Shown piece by piece: positions 1 to 9,222 of a DNA stretch of 64,000 nt (position 1 is its first letter; each line of letters opens with the position of its first letter). The notes beneath the pieces were generated by a model. It had not been told where the DNA came from. It saw nothing but the letters and a program-made list of their open reading frames with translations, and made no database searches. Both the position numbers and the translations under genes were made by a program. Location of the stretch: the NCBI GenBank assembly GCA_963989245.1, contig CAXDII010000632.1, positions 62,001 through 126,000 on the forward strand. The letters are read 5' to 3'. The stretch comes from Nansenia antarctica. Its lineage: Eukaryota > Chordata > Actinopteri > Argentiniformes > Microstomatidae.

Positions 1-18
1 GCCTTTCACGAGCACATT

Positions 19-46
19 TTGACTTGTTGTTGAATAATCCTATAAT
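19..46 (+). other. TTGACT-N16-TATAAT word pair (representative)
   Basis: Offsets 19-24 read TTGACT and offsets 41-46 read TATAAT with a 16-base spacer, a near-match to a bacterial sigma-70 promoter. It recurs in almost every unit. T19G units change the first box to GTGACT, G21A units (15461, 17902) change it to TTAACT, and the unit at 5425 has a G47A change just after TATAAT. In a eukaryotic satellite this is most likely a chance match in AT-rich sequence; no coding region follows it. It is recorded as a sequence observation, not as a promoter call. Confidence 0.3.
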
Positions 47-93
47 GTAACTCTAAATGACAATCAGAGCAACTTGAATTGCGTGTGTGCAGC

Positions 94-107
94 CTTTTGC
101 TCAAAAG
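94..107. repeat. 14-bp dyad CTTTTG-CT-CAAAAG (representative)
   Basis: Perfect 6-bp arms separated by two bases, present in nearly every unit at the same offset. C94T in the units at 58828, 61267 and 63435 breaks the outer pair. T101A in the units at 60183 and 62351 changes only the central pair of bases. The two-base centre is too short for a normal RNA hairpin, so a protein-binding dyad or cruciform seed is more plausible than a stem-loop. Function is unknown. Confidence 0.6.
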
Positions 108-144
108 TGATCAACGTTTCGTTTTCGGAGTCTCTTTTGACAAT

Positions 145-155
145 CTCTTCGAGAG
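145..155. repeat. Short dyad CTCT-TCG-AGAG (representative)
   Basis: Four-base arms with a three-base centre at offsets 145-155 of each unit. Variants hit it in several HOR families: T146G (51784, 55576), G153C (32541, 34440, 37963), G153A (37150) and A154G (60454, 62622). It is weak and may be incidental. Confidence 0.4.
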
Positions 156-182
156 CTGTTTTCAGTCATTAACAGAGCTGTT
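152..182 (+). repeat. Internal direct repeat AGAGCTGTT and dyad AACAG-AG-CTGTT
   Basis: AGAGCTGTT occurs at offsets 152-160 and again at 174-182, 22 bp apart, a possible trace of a shorter ancestral subrepeat. The second copy overlaps a dyad with 5-bp arms, AACAG (171-175) and CTGTT (178-182). The common C173A variant changes the left arm to AAAAG and breaks the dyad. C173A appears on a G127 background in the left third and on an A127 background right of 40944. Confidence 0.55.
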
Positions 183-189
183 CTGAAAG

Positions 190-200
190 TGTCCAAGCGG
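190..200 (+). other. Pol III A-box-like word TGTCCAAGCGG (representative)
   Basis: Offsets 190-200 match the degenerate Pol III A-box TRGYNNARNNG at all fixed positions but one (T for G at the third base) and resemble the 5' region of tRNA-Leu or tRNA-Ser genes. No convincing B-box follows at the usual distance; the nearest candidate, GTTCTCAAG at about 233-241, is poor. A T6 run at 221-226 would stop Pol III early. A tRNA-derived origin is possible but unproven. G199A occurs in one unit (35724) and G189A just outside it in a few. Confidence 0.2.
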
Positions 201-2712
201 CCTGTTCTTAGAGTGGACTGTTTTTTGCATTCGTTCTCAAGTTATATCAAACTATCAAAGTGTTGTTTTCTGCCTTTCACGAGCACATTTTGACTTGTTG
301 TTGAATAATCCTATAATGTAACTCTAAATGACAATCAGAGCAACTTGAATTGCGTGTGTGCAGCCTTTTGCTCAAAAGTGATCAACGTTTCGTTTTCGGA
401 GTCTCTTTTGACAATCTCTTCGAGAGCTGTTTTCAGTCATTAAAAGAGCTGTTCTGAAAGTGTCCAAGCGGCCTGTTCTTAGAGTGGACTGTTTTTTGCA
501 TTCGTTCTCAAGTTATATCAAACTATCAAAGTGTTGTTTTCTGCCTTTCACGAGCACATTTTGACTTGTTGTTGAATAATCCTATAATGTAACTCTAAAT
601 GACAATCAGAGCAACTTGAATTGCGTGTGTGCAGCCTTTTGCTCAAAAGTGATCAACGTTTCGTTTTCGGAGTCTCTTTTGACAATCTCTTCGAGAGCTG
701 TTTTCAGTCATTAAAAGAGCTGTTCTGAAAGTGTCCAAGCGGCCTGTTCTTAGAGTGGACTGTTTTTTGCATTCGTTCTCAAGTTATATCAAACTATCAA
801 AGTGTTGTTTTCTGCCTTTCACGAGCACATTTTGACTTGTTGTTGAATAATCCTATAATGTAACTCTAAATGACAATCAGAGCAACTTGAATTGCGTGTG
901 TGCAGCCTTTTGCTCAAAAGTGATCAACGTTTCGTTTTCGGAGTCTCTTTTGACAATCTCTTCGAGAGCTGTTTTCAGTCATTAACAGAGCTGTTCTGAA
1001 AGTGTCCAAGCGGCCTGTTCTTAGAGTGGACTGTTTTTTGCATTCGTTCTCAAGTTATATCAAACTATCAAAGTGTTGTTTTCTGCCTTTCACGAGCACA
1101 TGTTGACTTGTTGTTGAATAATCCTATAATGTAACTCTAAATGACAATCAGAGCAACTTGAATTGCGTGTGTGCAGCCTTTTGCTCAAAAGTGATCAACG
1201 TTTCGTTTTCAGAGTCTCTTTTGACAATCTCTTCGAGAGCTGTTTTCAGTCATTAACAGAGCTGTTCTGAAAGTGTCCAAGCGGCCTGTTCTTAGAGTGG
1301 ACTGTTTTTTGCATTCGTTCTCAAGTTATATCAAACTATCAAAGTGTTGTTTTCTGCCTTTCACGAGCACATTTTGACTTGTTGTTGAATAATCCTATAA
1401 TGTAACTCTAAATGACAATCAGAGCAACTTGAATTGCGTGTGTGCAGCCTTTTGCTCAAAAGTGATCAACGTTTCGTTTTCAGAGTCTCTTTTGACAATC
1501 TCTTCGAGAGCTGTTTTCAGTCATTAACAGAGCTGTTCTGAAAGTGTCCAAGCGGCCTGTTCTTAGAGTGGACTGTTTTTTGCATTCGTTCTCAAGTTAT
1601 ATCAAACTATCAAAGTGTTGTTTTCTGCCTTTCACGAGCACATTTTGACTTGTTGTTGAATAATCCTATAATGTAACTCTAAATGACAATCAGAGCAACT
1701 TGAATTGCGTGTGTGCAGCCTTTTGCTCAAAAGTGATCAACGTTTCGTTTTCGGAGTCTCTTTTGACAATCTCTTCGAGAGCTGTTTTCAGTCATTAACA
1801 GAGCTGTTCTGAAAGTGTCCAAGCGGCCTGTTCTTAGAGTGGACTGTTTTTTGCATTCGTTCTCAAGTTATATCAAACTATCAAAGTGTTGTTTTCTGCC
1901 TTTCACGAGCACATTTTGACTTGTTGTTGAATAATCCTATAATGTAACTCTAAATGACAATCAGAGCAACTTGAATTGCGTGTGTGCAGCCTTTTGCTCA
2001 AAAGTGATCAACGTTTCGTTTTCGGAGTCTCTTTTGACAATCTCTTCGAGAGCTGTTTTCAGTCATTAAAAGAGCTGTTCTGAAAGTGTCCAAGCGGCCT
2101 GTTCTTAGAGTGGACTGTTTTTTGCATTCGTTCTCAAGTTATATCAAACTATCAAAGTGTTGTTTTCTGCCTTTCACGAGCACATTTTGACTTGTTGTTG
2201 AATAATCCTATAATGTAACTCTAAATGACAATCAGAGCAACTTGAATTGCGTGTGTGCAGCCTTTTGCTCAAAAGTGATCAACGTTTCGTTTTCGGAGTC
2301 TCTTTTGACAATCTCTTCGAGAGCTGTTTTCAGTCATTAACAGAGCTGTTCTGAAAGTGTCCAAGCGGCCTGTTCTTAGAGTGGACTGTGTTTTTTGCAT
2401 TCGTTCTCAAGTTATATCAAACTATCAAAGTGTTGTTTTCTGCCTTTCACGAGCACATTTTGACTTGTTGTTGAATAATCCTATAATGTAACTCTAAATG
2501 ACAATCAGAGCAACTTGAATTGCGTGTGTGCAGCCTTTTGCTCAAAAGTGATCAACGTTTCGTTTTCAGAGTCTCTTTTGACAATCTCTTCGAGAGCTGT
2601 TTTCAGTCATTAACAGAGCTGTTCTGAAAGTGTCCAAGCGGCCTGTTCTTAGAGTGGACTGTTTTTTGCATTCGTTCTCAAGTTATATCAAACTATCAAA
2701 GTGTTGTTTTCT

Positions 2713-5424
2713 GCCTTTCACGAGCACATTTTGACTTGTTGTTGAATAATCCTATAATGTAACTCTAAATGACAATCAGAGCAACTTGAATTGCGTGTGT
2801 GCAGCCTTTTGCTCAAAAGTGATCAACGTTTCGTTTTCGGAGTCTCTTTTGACAATCTCTTCGAGAGCTGTTTTCAGTCATTAACAGAGCTGTTCTGAAA
2901 GTGTCCAAGCGGCCTGTTCTTAGAGTGGACTGTTTTTTGCATTCGTTCTCAAGTTATATCAAACTATCAAAGTGTTGTTTTCTGCCTTTCACGAGCACAT
3001 TTTGACTTGTTGTTGAATAATCCTATAATGTAACTCTAAATGACAATCAGAGCAACTTGAATTGCGTGTGTGCAGCCTTTTGCTCAAAAGTGATCAACGT
3101 TTCGTTTTCGGAGTCTCTTTTGACAATCTCTTCGAGAGCTGTTTTCAGTCATTAAAAGAGCTGTTCTGAAAGTGTCCAAGCGGCCTGTTCTTAGAGTGGA
3201 CTGTTTTTTGCATTCGTTCTCAAGTTATATCAAACTATCAAAGTGTTGTTTTCTGCCTTTCACGAGCACATTTTGACTTGTTGTTGAATAATCCTATAAT
3301 GTAACTCTAAATGACAATCAGAGCAACTTGAATTGCGTGTGTGCAGCCTTTTGCTCAAAAGTGATCAACGTTTCGTTTTCGGAGTCTCTTTTGACAATCT
3401 CTTCGAGAGCTGTTTTCAGTCATTAAAAGAGCTGTTCTGAAAGTGTCCAAGCGGCCTGTTCTTAGAGTGGACTGTTTTTTGCATTCGTTCTCAAGTTATA
3501 TCAAACTATCAAAGTGTTGTTTTCTGCCTTTCACGAGCACATTTTGACTTGTTGTTGAATAATCCTATAATGTAACTCTAAATGACAATCAGAGCAACTT
3601 GAATTGCGTGTGTGCAGCCTTTTGCTCAAAAGTGATCAACGTTTCGTTTTCGGAGTCTCTTTTGACAATCTCTTCGAGAGCTGTTTTCAGTCATTAACAG
3701 AGCTGTTCTGAAAGTGTCCAAGCGGCCTGTTCTTAGAGTGGACTGTTTTTTGCATTCGTTCTCAAGTTATATCAAACTATCAAAGTGTTGTTTTCTGCCT
3801 TTCACGAGCACATGTTGACTTGTTGTTGAATAATCCTATAATGTAACTCTAAATGACAATCAGAGCAACTTGAATTGCGTGTGTGCAGCCTTTTGCTCAA
3901 AAGTGATCAACGTTTCGTTTTCAGAGTCTCTTTTGACAATCTCTTCGAGAGCTGTTTTCAGTCATTAACAGAGCTGTTCTGAAAGTGTCCAAGCGGCCTG
4001 TTCTTAGAGTGGACTGTTTTTTGCATTCGTTCTCAAGTTATATCAAACTATCAAAGTGTTGTTTTCTGCCTTTCACGAGCACATTTTGACTTGTTGTTGA
4101 ATAATCCTATAATGTAACTCTAAATGACAATCAGAGCAACTTGAATTGCGTGTGTGCAGCCTTTTGCTCAAAAGTGATCAACGTTTCGTTTTCAGAGTCT
4201 CTTTTGACAATCTCTTCGAGAGCTGTTTTCAGTCATTAACAGAGCTGTTCTGAAAGTGTCCAAGCGGCCTGTTCTTAGAGTGGACTGTTTTTTGCATTCG
4301 TTCTCAAGTTATATCAAACTATCAAAGTGTTGTTTTCTGCCTTTCACGAGCACATTTTGACTTGTTGTTGAATAATCCTATAATGTAACTCTAAATGACA
4401 ATCAGAGCAACTTGAATTGCGTGTGTGCAGCCTTTTGCTCAAAAGTGATCAACGTTTCGTTTTCGGAGTCTCTTTTGACAATCTCTTCGAGAGCTGTTTT
4501 CAGTCATTAACAGAGCTGTTCTGAAAGTGTCCAAGCGGCCCGTTCTTAGAGTGGACTGTTTTTTGCATTCGTTCTCAAGTTATATCAAACTATCAAAGTG
4601 TTGTTTTCTGCCTTTCACGAGCACATTTTGACTTGTTGTTGAATAATCCTATAATGTAACTCTAAATGACAATCAGAGCAACTTGAATTGCGTGTGTGCA
4701 GCCTTTTGCTCAAAAGTGATCAACGTTTCGTTTTCGGAGTCTCTTTTGACAATCTCTTCGAGAGCTGTTTTCAGTCATTAAAAGAGCTGTTCTGAAAGTG
4801 TCCAAGCGGCCTGTTCTTAGAGTGGACTGTTTTTTGCATTCGTTCTCAAGTTATATCAAACTATCAAAGTGTTGTTTTCTGCCTTTCACGAGCACATTTT
4901 GACTTGTTGTTGAATAATCCTATAATGTAACTCTAAATGACAATCAGAGCAACTTGAATTGCGTGTGTGCAGCCTTTTGCTCAAAAGTGATCAACGTTTC
5001 GTTTTCGGAGTCTCTTTTGACAATCTCTTCGAGAGCTGTTTTCAGTCATTAACAGAGCTGTTCTGAAAGTGTCCAAGCGGCCTGTTCTTAGAGTGGACTG
5101 TGTTTTTTGCATTCGTTCTCAAGTTATATCAAACTATCAAAGTGTTGTTTTCTGCCTTTCACGAGCACATTTTGACTTGTTGTTGAATAATCCTATAATG
5201 TAACTCTAAATGACAATCAGAGCAACTTGAATTGCGTGTGTGCAGCCTTTTGCTCAAAAGTGATCAACGTTTCGTTTTCAGAGTCTCTTTTGACAATCTC
5301 TTCGAGAGCTGTTTTCAGTCATTAACAGAGCTGTTCTGAAAGTGTCCAAGCGGCCTGTTCTTAGAGTGGACTGTTTTTTGCATTCGTTCTCAAGTTATAT
5401 CAAACTATCAAAGTGTTGTTTTCT
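2713..5424 (+). repeat. 10-unit HOR (family A), copy 2
   Basis: Repeats copy 1 marker for marker: A173 units at 2984, 3255 and 4610, the T18G unit at 3797, the TG-insertion unit at 4881 and a closing A127 unit at 5154. The only difference from copy 1 that I can see is T to C at 4541 (offset 203 of the unit at 4339). About one change in 2,712 bases implies a very recent duplication or strong homogenisation. Confidence 0.93.
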
Positions 5425-7594
5425 GCCTTTCACGAGCACATTTTGACTTGTTGTTGAATAATCCTATAATATAACTCTAAATGACAATCAGAGCAACTTG
5501 AATTGCGTGTGTGCAGCCTTTTGCTCAAAAGTGATCAACGTTTCGTTTTCGGAGTCTCTTTTGACAATCTCTTCGAGAGCTGTTTTCAGTCATTAACAGA
5601 GCTGTTCTGAAAGTGTCCAAGCGGCCTGTTCTTAGAGTGGACTGTTTTTTGCATTCGTTCTCAAGTTATATCAAACTATCAAAGTGTTGTTTTCTGCCTT
5701 TCACGAGCACATTTTGACTTGTTGTTGAATAATCCTATAATGTAACTCTAAATGACAATCAGAGCAACTTGAATTGCGTGTGTGCAGCCTTTTGCTCAAA
5801 AGTGATCAACGTTTCGTTTTCAGAGTCTCTTTTGACAATCTCTTCGAGAGCTGTTTTCAGTCATTAACAGAGCTGTTCTGAAAGTGTCCAAGCGGCCTGT
5901 TCTTAGAGTGGACTGTTTTTTGCATTCGTTCTCAAGTTATATCAAACTATCAAAGTGTTGTTTTCTGCCTTTCACGAGCACATTTTGACTTGTTGTTGAA
6001 TAATCCTATAATGTAACTCTAAATGACAATCAGAGCAACTTGAATTGCGTGTGTGCAGCCTTTTGCTCAAAAGTGATCAACGTTTCGTTTTCAGAGTCTC
6101 TTTTGACAATCTCTTCGAGAGCTGTTTTCAGTCATTAACAGAACTGTTCTGAAAGTGTCCAAGCGGCCTGTTCTTAGAGTGGACTGTGTTTTGCATTCGT
6201 TCTCAAGTTATATCAAACTATCAAAGTGTTGTTTTCTGCCTTTCACGAGCACATTTTGACTTGTTGTTGAATAATCCTATAATGTAACTCTAAATGACAA
6301 TCAGAGCAACTTGAATTGCGTGTGTGCAGCCTTTTGCTCAAAAGTGATCAACGTTTCGTTTTCAGAGTCTCTTTTGACAATCTCTTCGAGAGCTGTTTTC
6401 AGTCATTAACAGAGCTGTTCTGAAAGTGTCCAAGCGGCCTGTTCTTAGAGTGGACTGTTTTTTGCATTCGTTCTCAAGTTATATCAAACTATCAAAGTGT
6501 TGTTTTCTGCCTTTCACGAGCACATTTTGACTTGTTGTTGAATAATCCTATAATGTAACTCTAAATGACAATCAGAGCAACTTGAATTGCGTGTGTGCAG
6601 CCTTTTGCTCAAAAGTGATCAACGTTTCGTTTTCAGAGTCTCTTTTGACAATCTCTTCGAGAGCTGTTTTCAGTCATTAACAGAGCTGTTCTGAAAGTGT
6701 CCAAGCGGCCTGTTCTTAGAGTGGACTGTTTTTTGCATTCGTTCTCAAGTTATATCAAACTATCAAAGTGTTGTTTTCTGCCTTTCACGAGCACATTTTG
6801 ACTTGTTGTTGAATAATCCTATAATGTAACTCTAAATGACAATCAGAGCAACTTGAATTGCGTGTGTGCAGCCTTTTGCTCAAAAGTGATCAACGTTTCG
6901 TTTTCGGAGTCTCTTTTGACAATCTCTTCGAGAGCTGTTTTCAGTCATTAACAGAGCTGTTCTGAAAGTGTCCAAGCGGCCTGTTCTTAGAGTGGACTGT
7001 GTTTTTTGCATTCGTTCTCAAGTTATATCAAACTATCAAAGTGTTGTTTTCTGCCTTTCACGAGCACATTTTGACTTGTTGTTGAATAATCCTATAATGT
7101 AACTCTAAATGACAATCAGAGCAACTTGAATTGCGTGTGTGCAGCCTTTTGCTCAAAAGTGATCAACGTTTCGTTTTCAGAGTCTCTTTTGACAATCTCT
7201 TCGAGAGCTGTTTTCAGTCATTAACAGAGCTGTTCTGAAAGTGTCCAAGCGGCCTGTTCTTAGAGTGGACTGTTTTTTGCATTCGTTCTCAAGTTATATC
7301 AAACTATCAAAGTGTTGTTTTCTGCCTTTCACGAGCACATTTTGACTTGTTGTTGAATAATCCTATAATGTAACTCTAAATGACAATCAGAGCAACTTGA
7401 ATTGCGTGTGTGCAGCCTTTTGCTCAAAAGTGATCAACGTTTCGTTTTCAGAGTCTCTTTTGACAATCTCTTCGAGAGCTGTTTTCAGTCATTAACAGAG
7501 CTGTTCTGAAAGTGTCCAAGCGGCCTGTTCTTAGAGTGGACTGTTTTTTGCATTCGTTCTCAAGTTATATCAAACTATCAAAGTGTTGTTTTCT
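5425..7594 (+). repeat. Units 21-28, irregular A127-rich segment
   Basis: Order: G127 (5425, with G47A at 5471), A127 (5696), A127+T222G (5967, also G177A at 6143), A127 (6238), A127 (6509), G127+TG insertion (6780), A127 (7053), A127 (7324). The T222G unit followed by A127 units resembles the HORs at 14380-18716, so this looks like a displaced or ancestral fragment of that family set between family A copies. I see no clean internal period. Confidence 0.75.
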
Positions 7595-9222
7595 GCCTTT
7601 CACGAGCACATTTTGACTTGTTGTTGAATAATCCTATAATGTAACTCTAAATGACAATCAGAGCAACTTGAATTGCGTGTGTGCAGCCTTTTGCTCAAAA
7701 GTGATCAACGTTTCGTTTTCGGAGTCTCTTTTGACAATCTCTTCGAGAGCTGTTTTCAGTCATTAACAGAGCTGTTCTGAAAGTGTCCAAGCGGCCTGTT
7801 CTTAGAGTGGACTGTGTTTTTTGCATTCGTTCTCAAGTTATATCAAACTATCAAAGTGTTGTTTTCTGCCTTTCACGAGCACATTTTGACTTGTTGTTGA
7901 ATAATCCTATAATGTAACTCTAAATGACAATCAGAGCAACTTGAATTGCGTGTGTGCAGCCTTTTGCTCAAAAGTGATCAACGTTTCGTTTTCGGAGTCT
8001 CTTTTGACAATCTCTTCGAGAGCTGTTTTCAGTCATTAAAAGAGCTGTTCTGAAAGTGTCCAAGCGGCCTGTTCTTAGAGTGGACTGTTTTTTGCATTCG
8101 TTCTCAAGTTATATCAAACTATCAAAGTGTTGTTTTCTGCCTTTCACGAGCACATTTTGACTTGTTGTTGAATAATCCTATAATGTAACTCTAAATGACA
8201 ATCAGAGCAACTTGAATTGCGTGTGTGCAGCCTTTTGCTCAAAAGTGATCAACGTTTCGTTTTCGGAGTCTCTTTTGACAATCTCTTCGAGAGCTGTTTT
8301 CAGTCATTAACAGAGCTGTTCTGAAAGTGTCCAAGCGGCCTGTTCTTAGAGTGGACTGTTTTTTGCATTCGTTCTCAAGTTATATCAAACTATCAAAGTG
8401 TTGTTTTCTGCCTTTCACGAGCACATGTTGACTTGTTGTTGAATAATCCTATAATGTAACTCTAAATGACAATCAGAGCAACTTGAATTGCGTGTGTGCA
8501 GCCTTTTGCTCAAAAGTGATCAACGTTTCGTTTTCAGAGTCTCTTTTGACAATCTCTTCGAGAGCTGTTTTCAGTCATTAACAGAGCTGTTCTGAAAGTG
8601 TCCAAGCGGCCTGTTCTTAGAGTGGACTGTTTTTTGCATTCGTTCTCAAGTTATATCAAACTATCAAAGTGTTGTTTTCTGCCTTTCACGAGCACATTTT
8701 GACTTGTTGTTGAATAATCCTATAATGTAACTCTAAATGACAATCAGAGCAACTTGAATTGCGTGTGTGCAGCCTTTTGCTCAAAAGTGATCAACGTTTC
8801 GTTTTCGGAGTCTCTTTTGACAATCTCTTCGAGAGCTGTTTTCAGTCATTAACAGAGCTGTTCTGAAAGTGTCCAAGCGGCCTGTTCTTAGAGTGGACTG
8901 TTTTTTGCATTCGTTCTCAAGTTATATCAAACTATCAAAGTGTTGTTTTCTGCCTTTCACGAGCACATTTTGACTTGTTGTTGAATAATCCTATAATGTA
9001 ACTCTAAATGACAATCAGAGCAACTTGAATTGCGTGTGTGCAGCCTTTTGCTCAAAAGTGATCAACGTTTCGTTTTCGGAGTCTCTTTTGACAGTCTCTT
9101 CGAGAGCTGTTTTCAGTCATTAACAGAGCTGTTCTGAAAGTGTCCAAGCGGCCTGTTCTTAGAGTGGACTGTTTTTTGCATTCGTTCTCAAGTTATATCA
9201 AACTATCAAAGTGTTGTTTTCT
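7595..9222 (+). repeat. Units 29-34, rearranged family A segment
   Basis: Order: TG insertion (7595), A173 (7868), G127 (8139), T18G+A127 (8410), G127 (8681), G127 (8952, with A142G). It uses family A markers in partial family A order. Unlike most TG-insertion units, the one at 7595 is followed by a G127+A173 unit rather than an A127 unit, which marks a rearrangement junction. Confidence 0.75.

Larger units (their letters stand above)
1..271 (+). repeat. Reference satellite unit (unit 1), majority sequence
   Basis: Unit 1 carries the commonest state at every variable site and serves as the coordinate frame. Composition is 53 G, 52 C, 66 A and 100 T. Eight CpGs sit at offsets 9, 82, 115, 120, 126, 150, 198 and 232, against about 10 expected from base composition, so CpG is only mildly depleted. 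T-runs of four or more sit at 17-20, 95-98, 122-125, 135-138, 159-162, 221-226 and 266-269. A short (GT)n tract lies at 83-88. Main variable sites in other units: C7T, T18G, T19G, G21A, A50C, C61T, loss of two bases at 81-83, G89C, G127A, G128T, T138A, G153C, C173A, G189A, TG insertion after 220, T222G and A239T. The phase chosen here is arbitrary because the window cuts the array at this base. Confidence 0.97.
1..2712 (+). repeat. 10-unit HOR (family A), copy 1
   Basis: Ten units in this order: G127 (1), G127+A173 (272), G127+A173 (543), G127 (814), T18G+A127 (1085), A127 (1356), G127 (1627), G127+A173 (1898), G127 with TG insertion (2169, 273 bp), A127 (2442). Total length is 9 x 271 + 273 = 2,712 bp. 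The same order of variants follows immediately in the next copy, which shows that the block was duplicated as a whole rather than unit by unit. Confidence 0.93.

Noticed and set aside
1..20. Array boundary at the left end, because the window starts exactly at a unit start
   Set aside because: The unit phase is arbitrary; the window simply begins here and the sequence is full-strength repeat from base 1.
109..117. Pol III B-box (GATCAACGT against GWTCRANNC)
   Set aside because: One mismatch in nine at a fixed position, located upstream of the A-box-like word within the unit, with T-runs on both sides.
112..135. CENP-B box (TTCG....A..CGGG)
   Set aside because: TTCG words occur at offsets 119, 149 and 231, but none is followed by the required A and CGGG at the right spacing.
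100..250. Half-unit duplication (CTCAA...ATCAA at offsets 100-114 and 236-250, 136 bp apart, about half of 271)
   Set aside because: Similarity is limited to about 15 bases and does not extend on either side, so it is likely chance.
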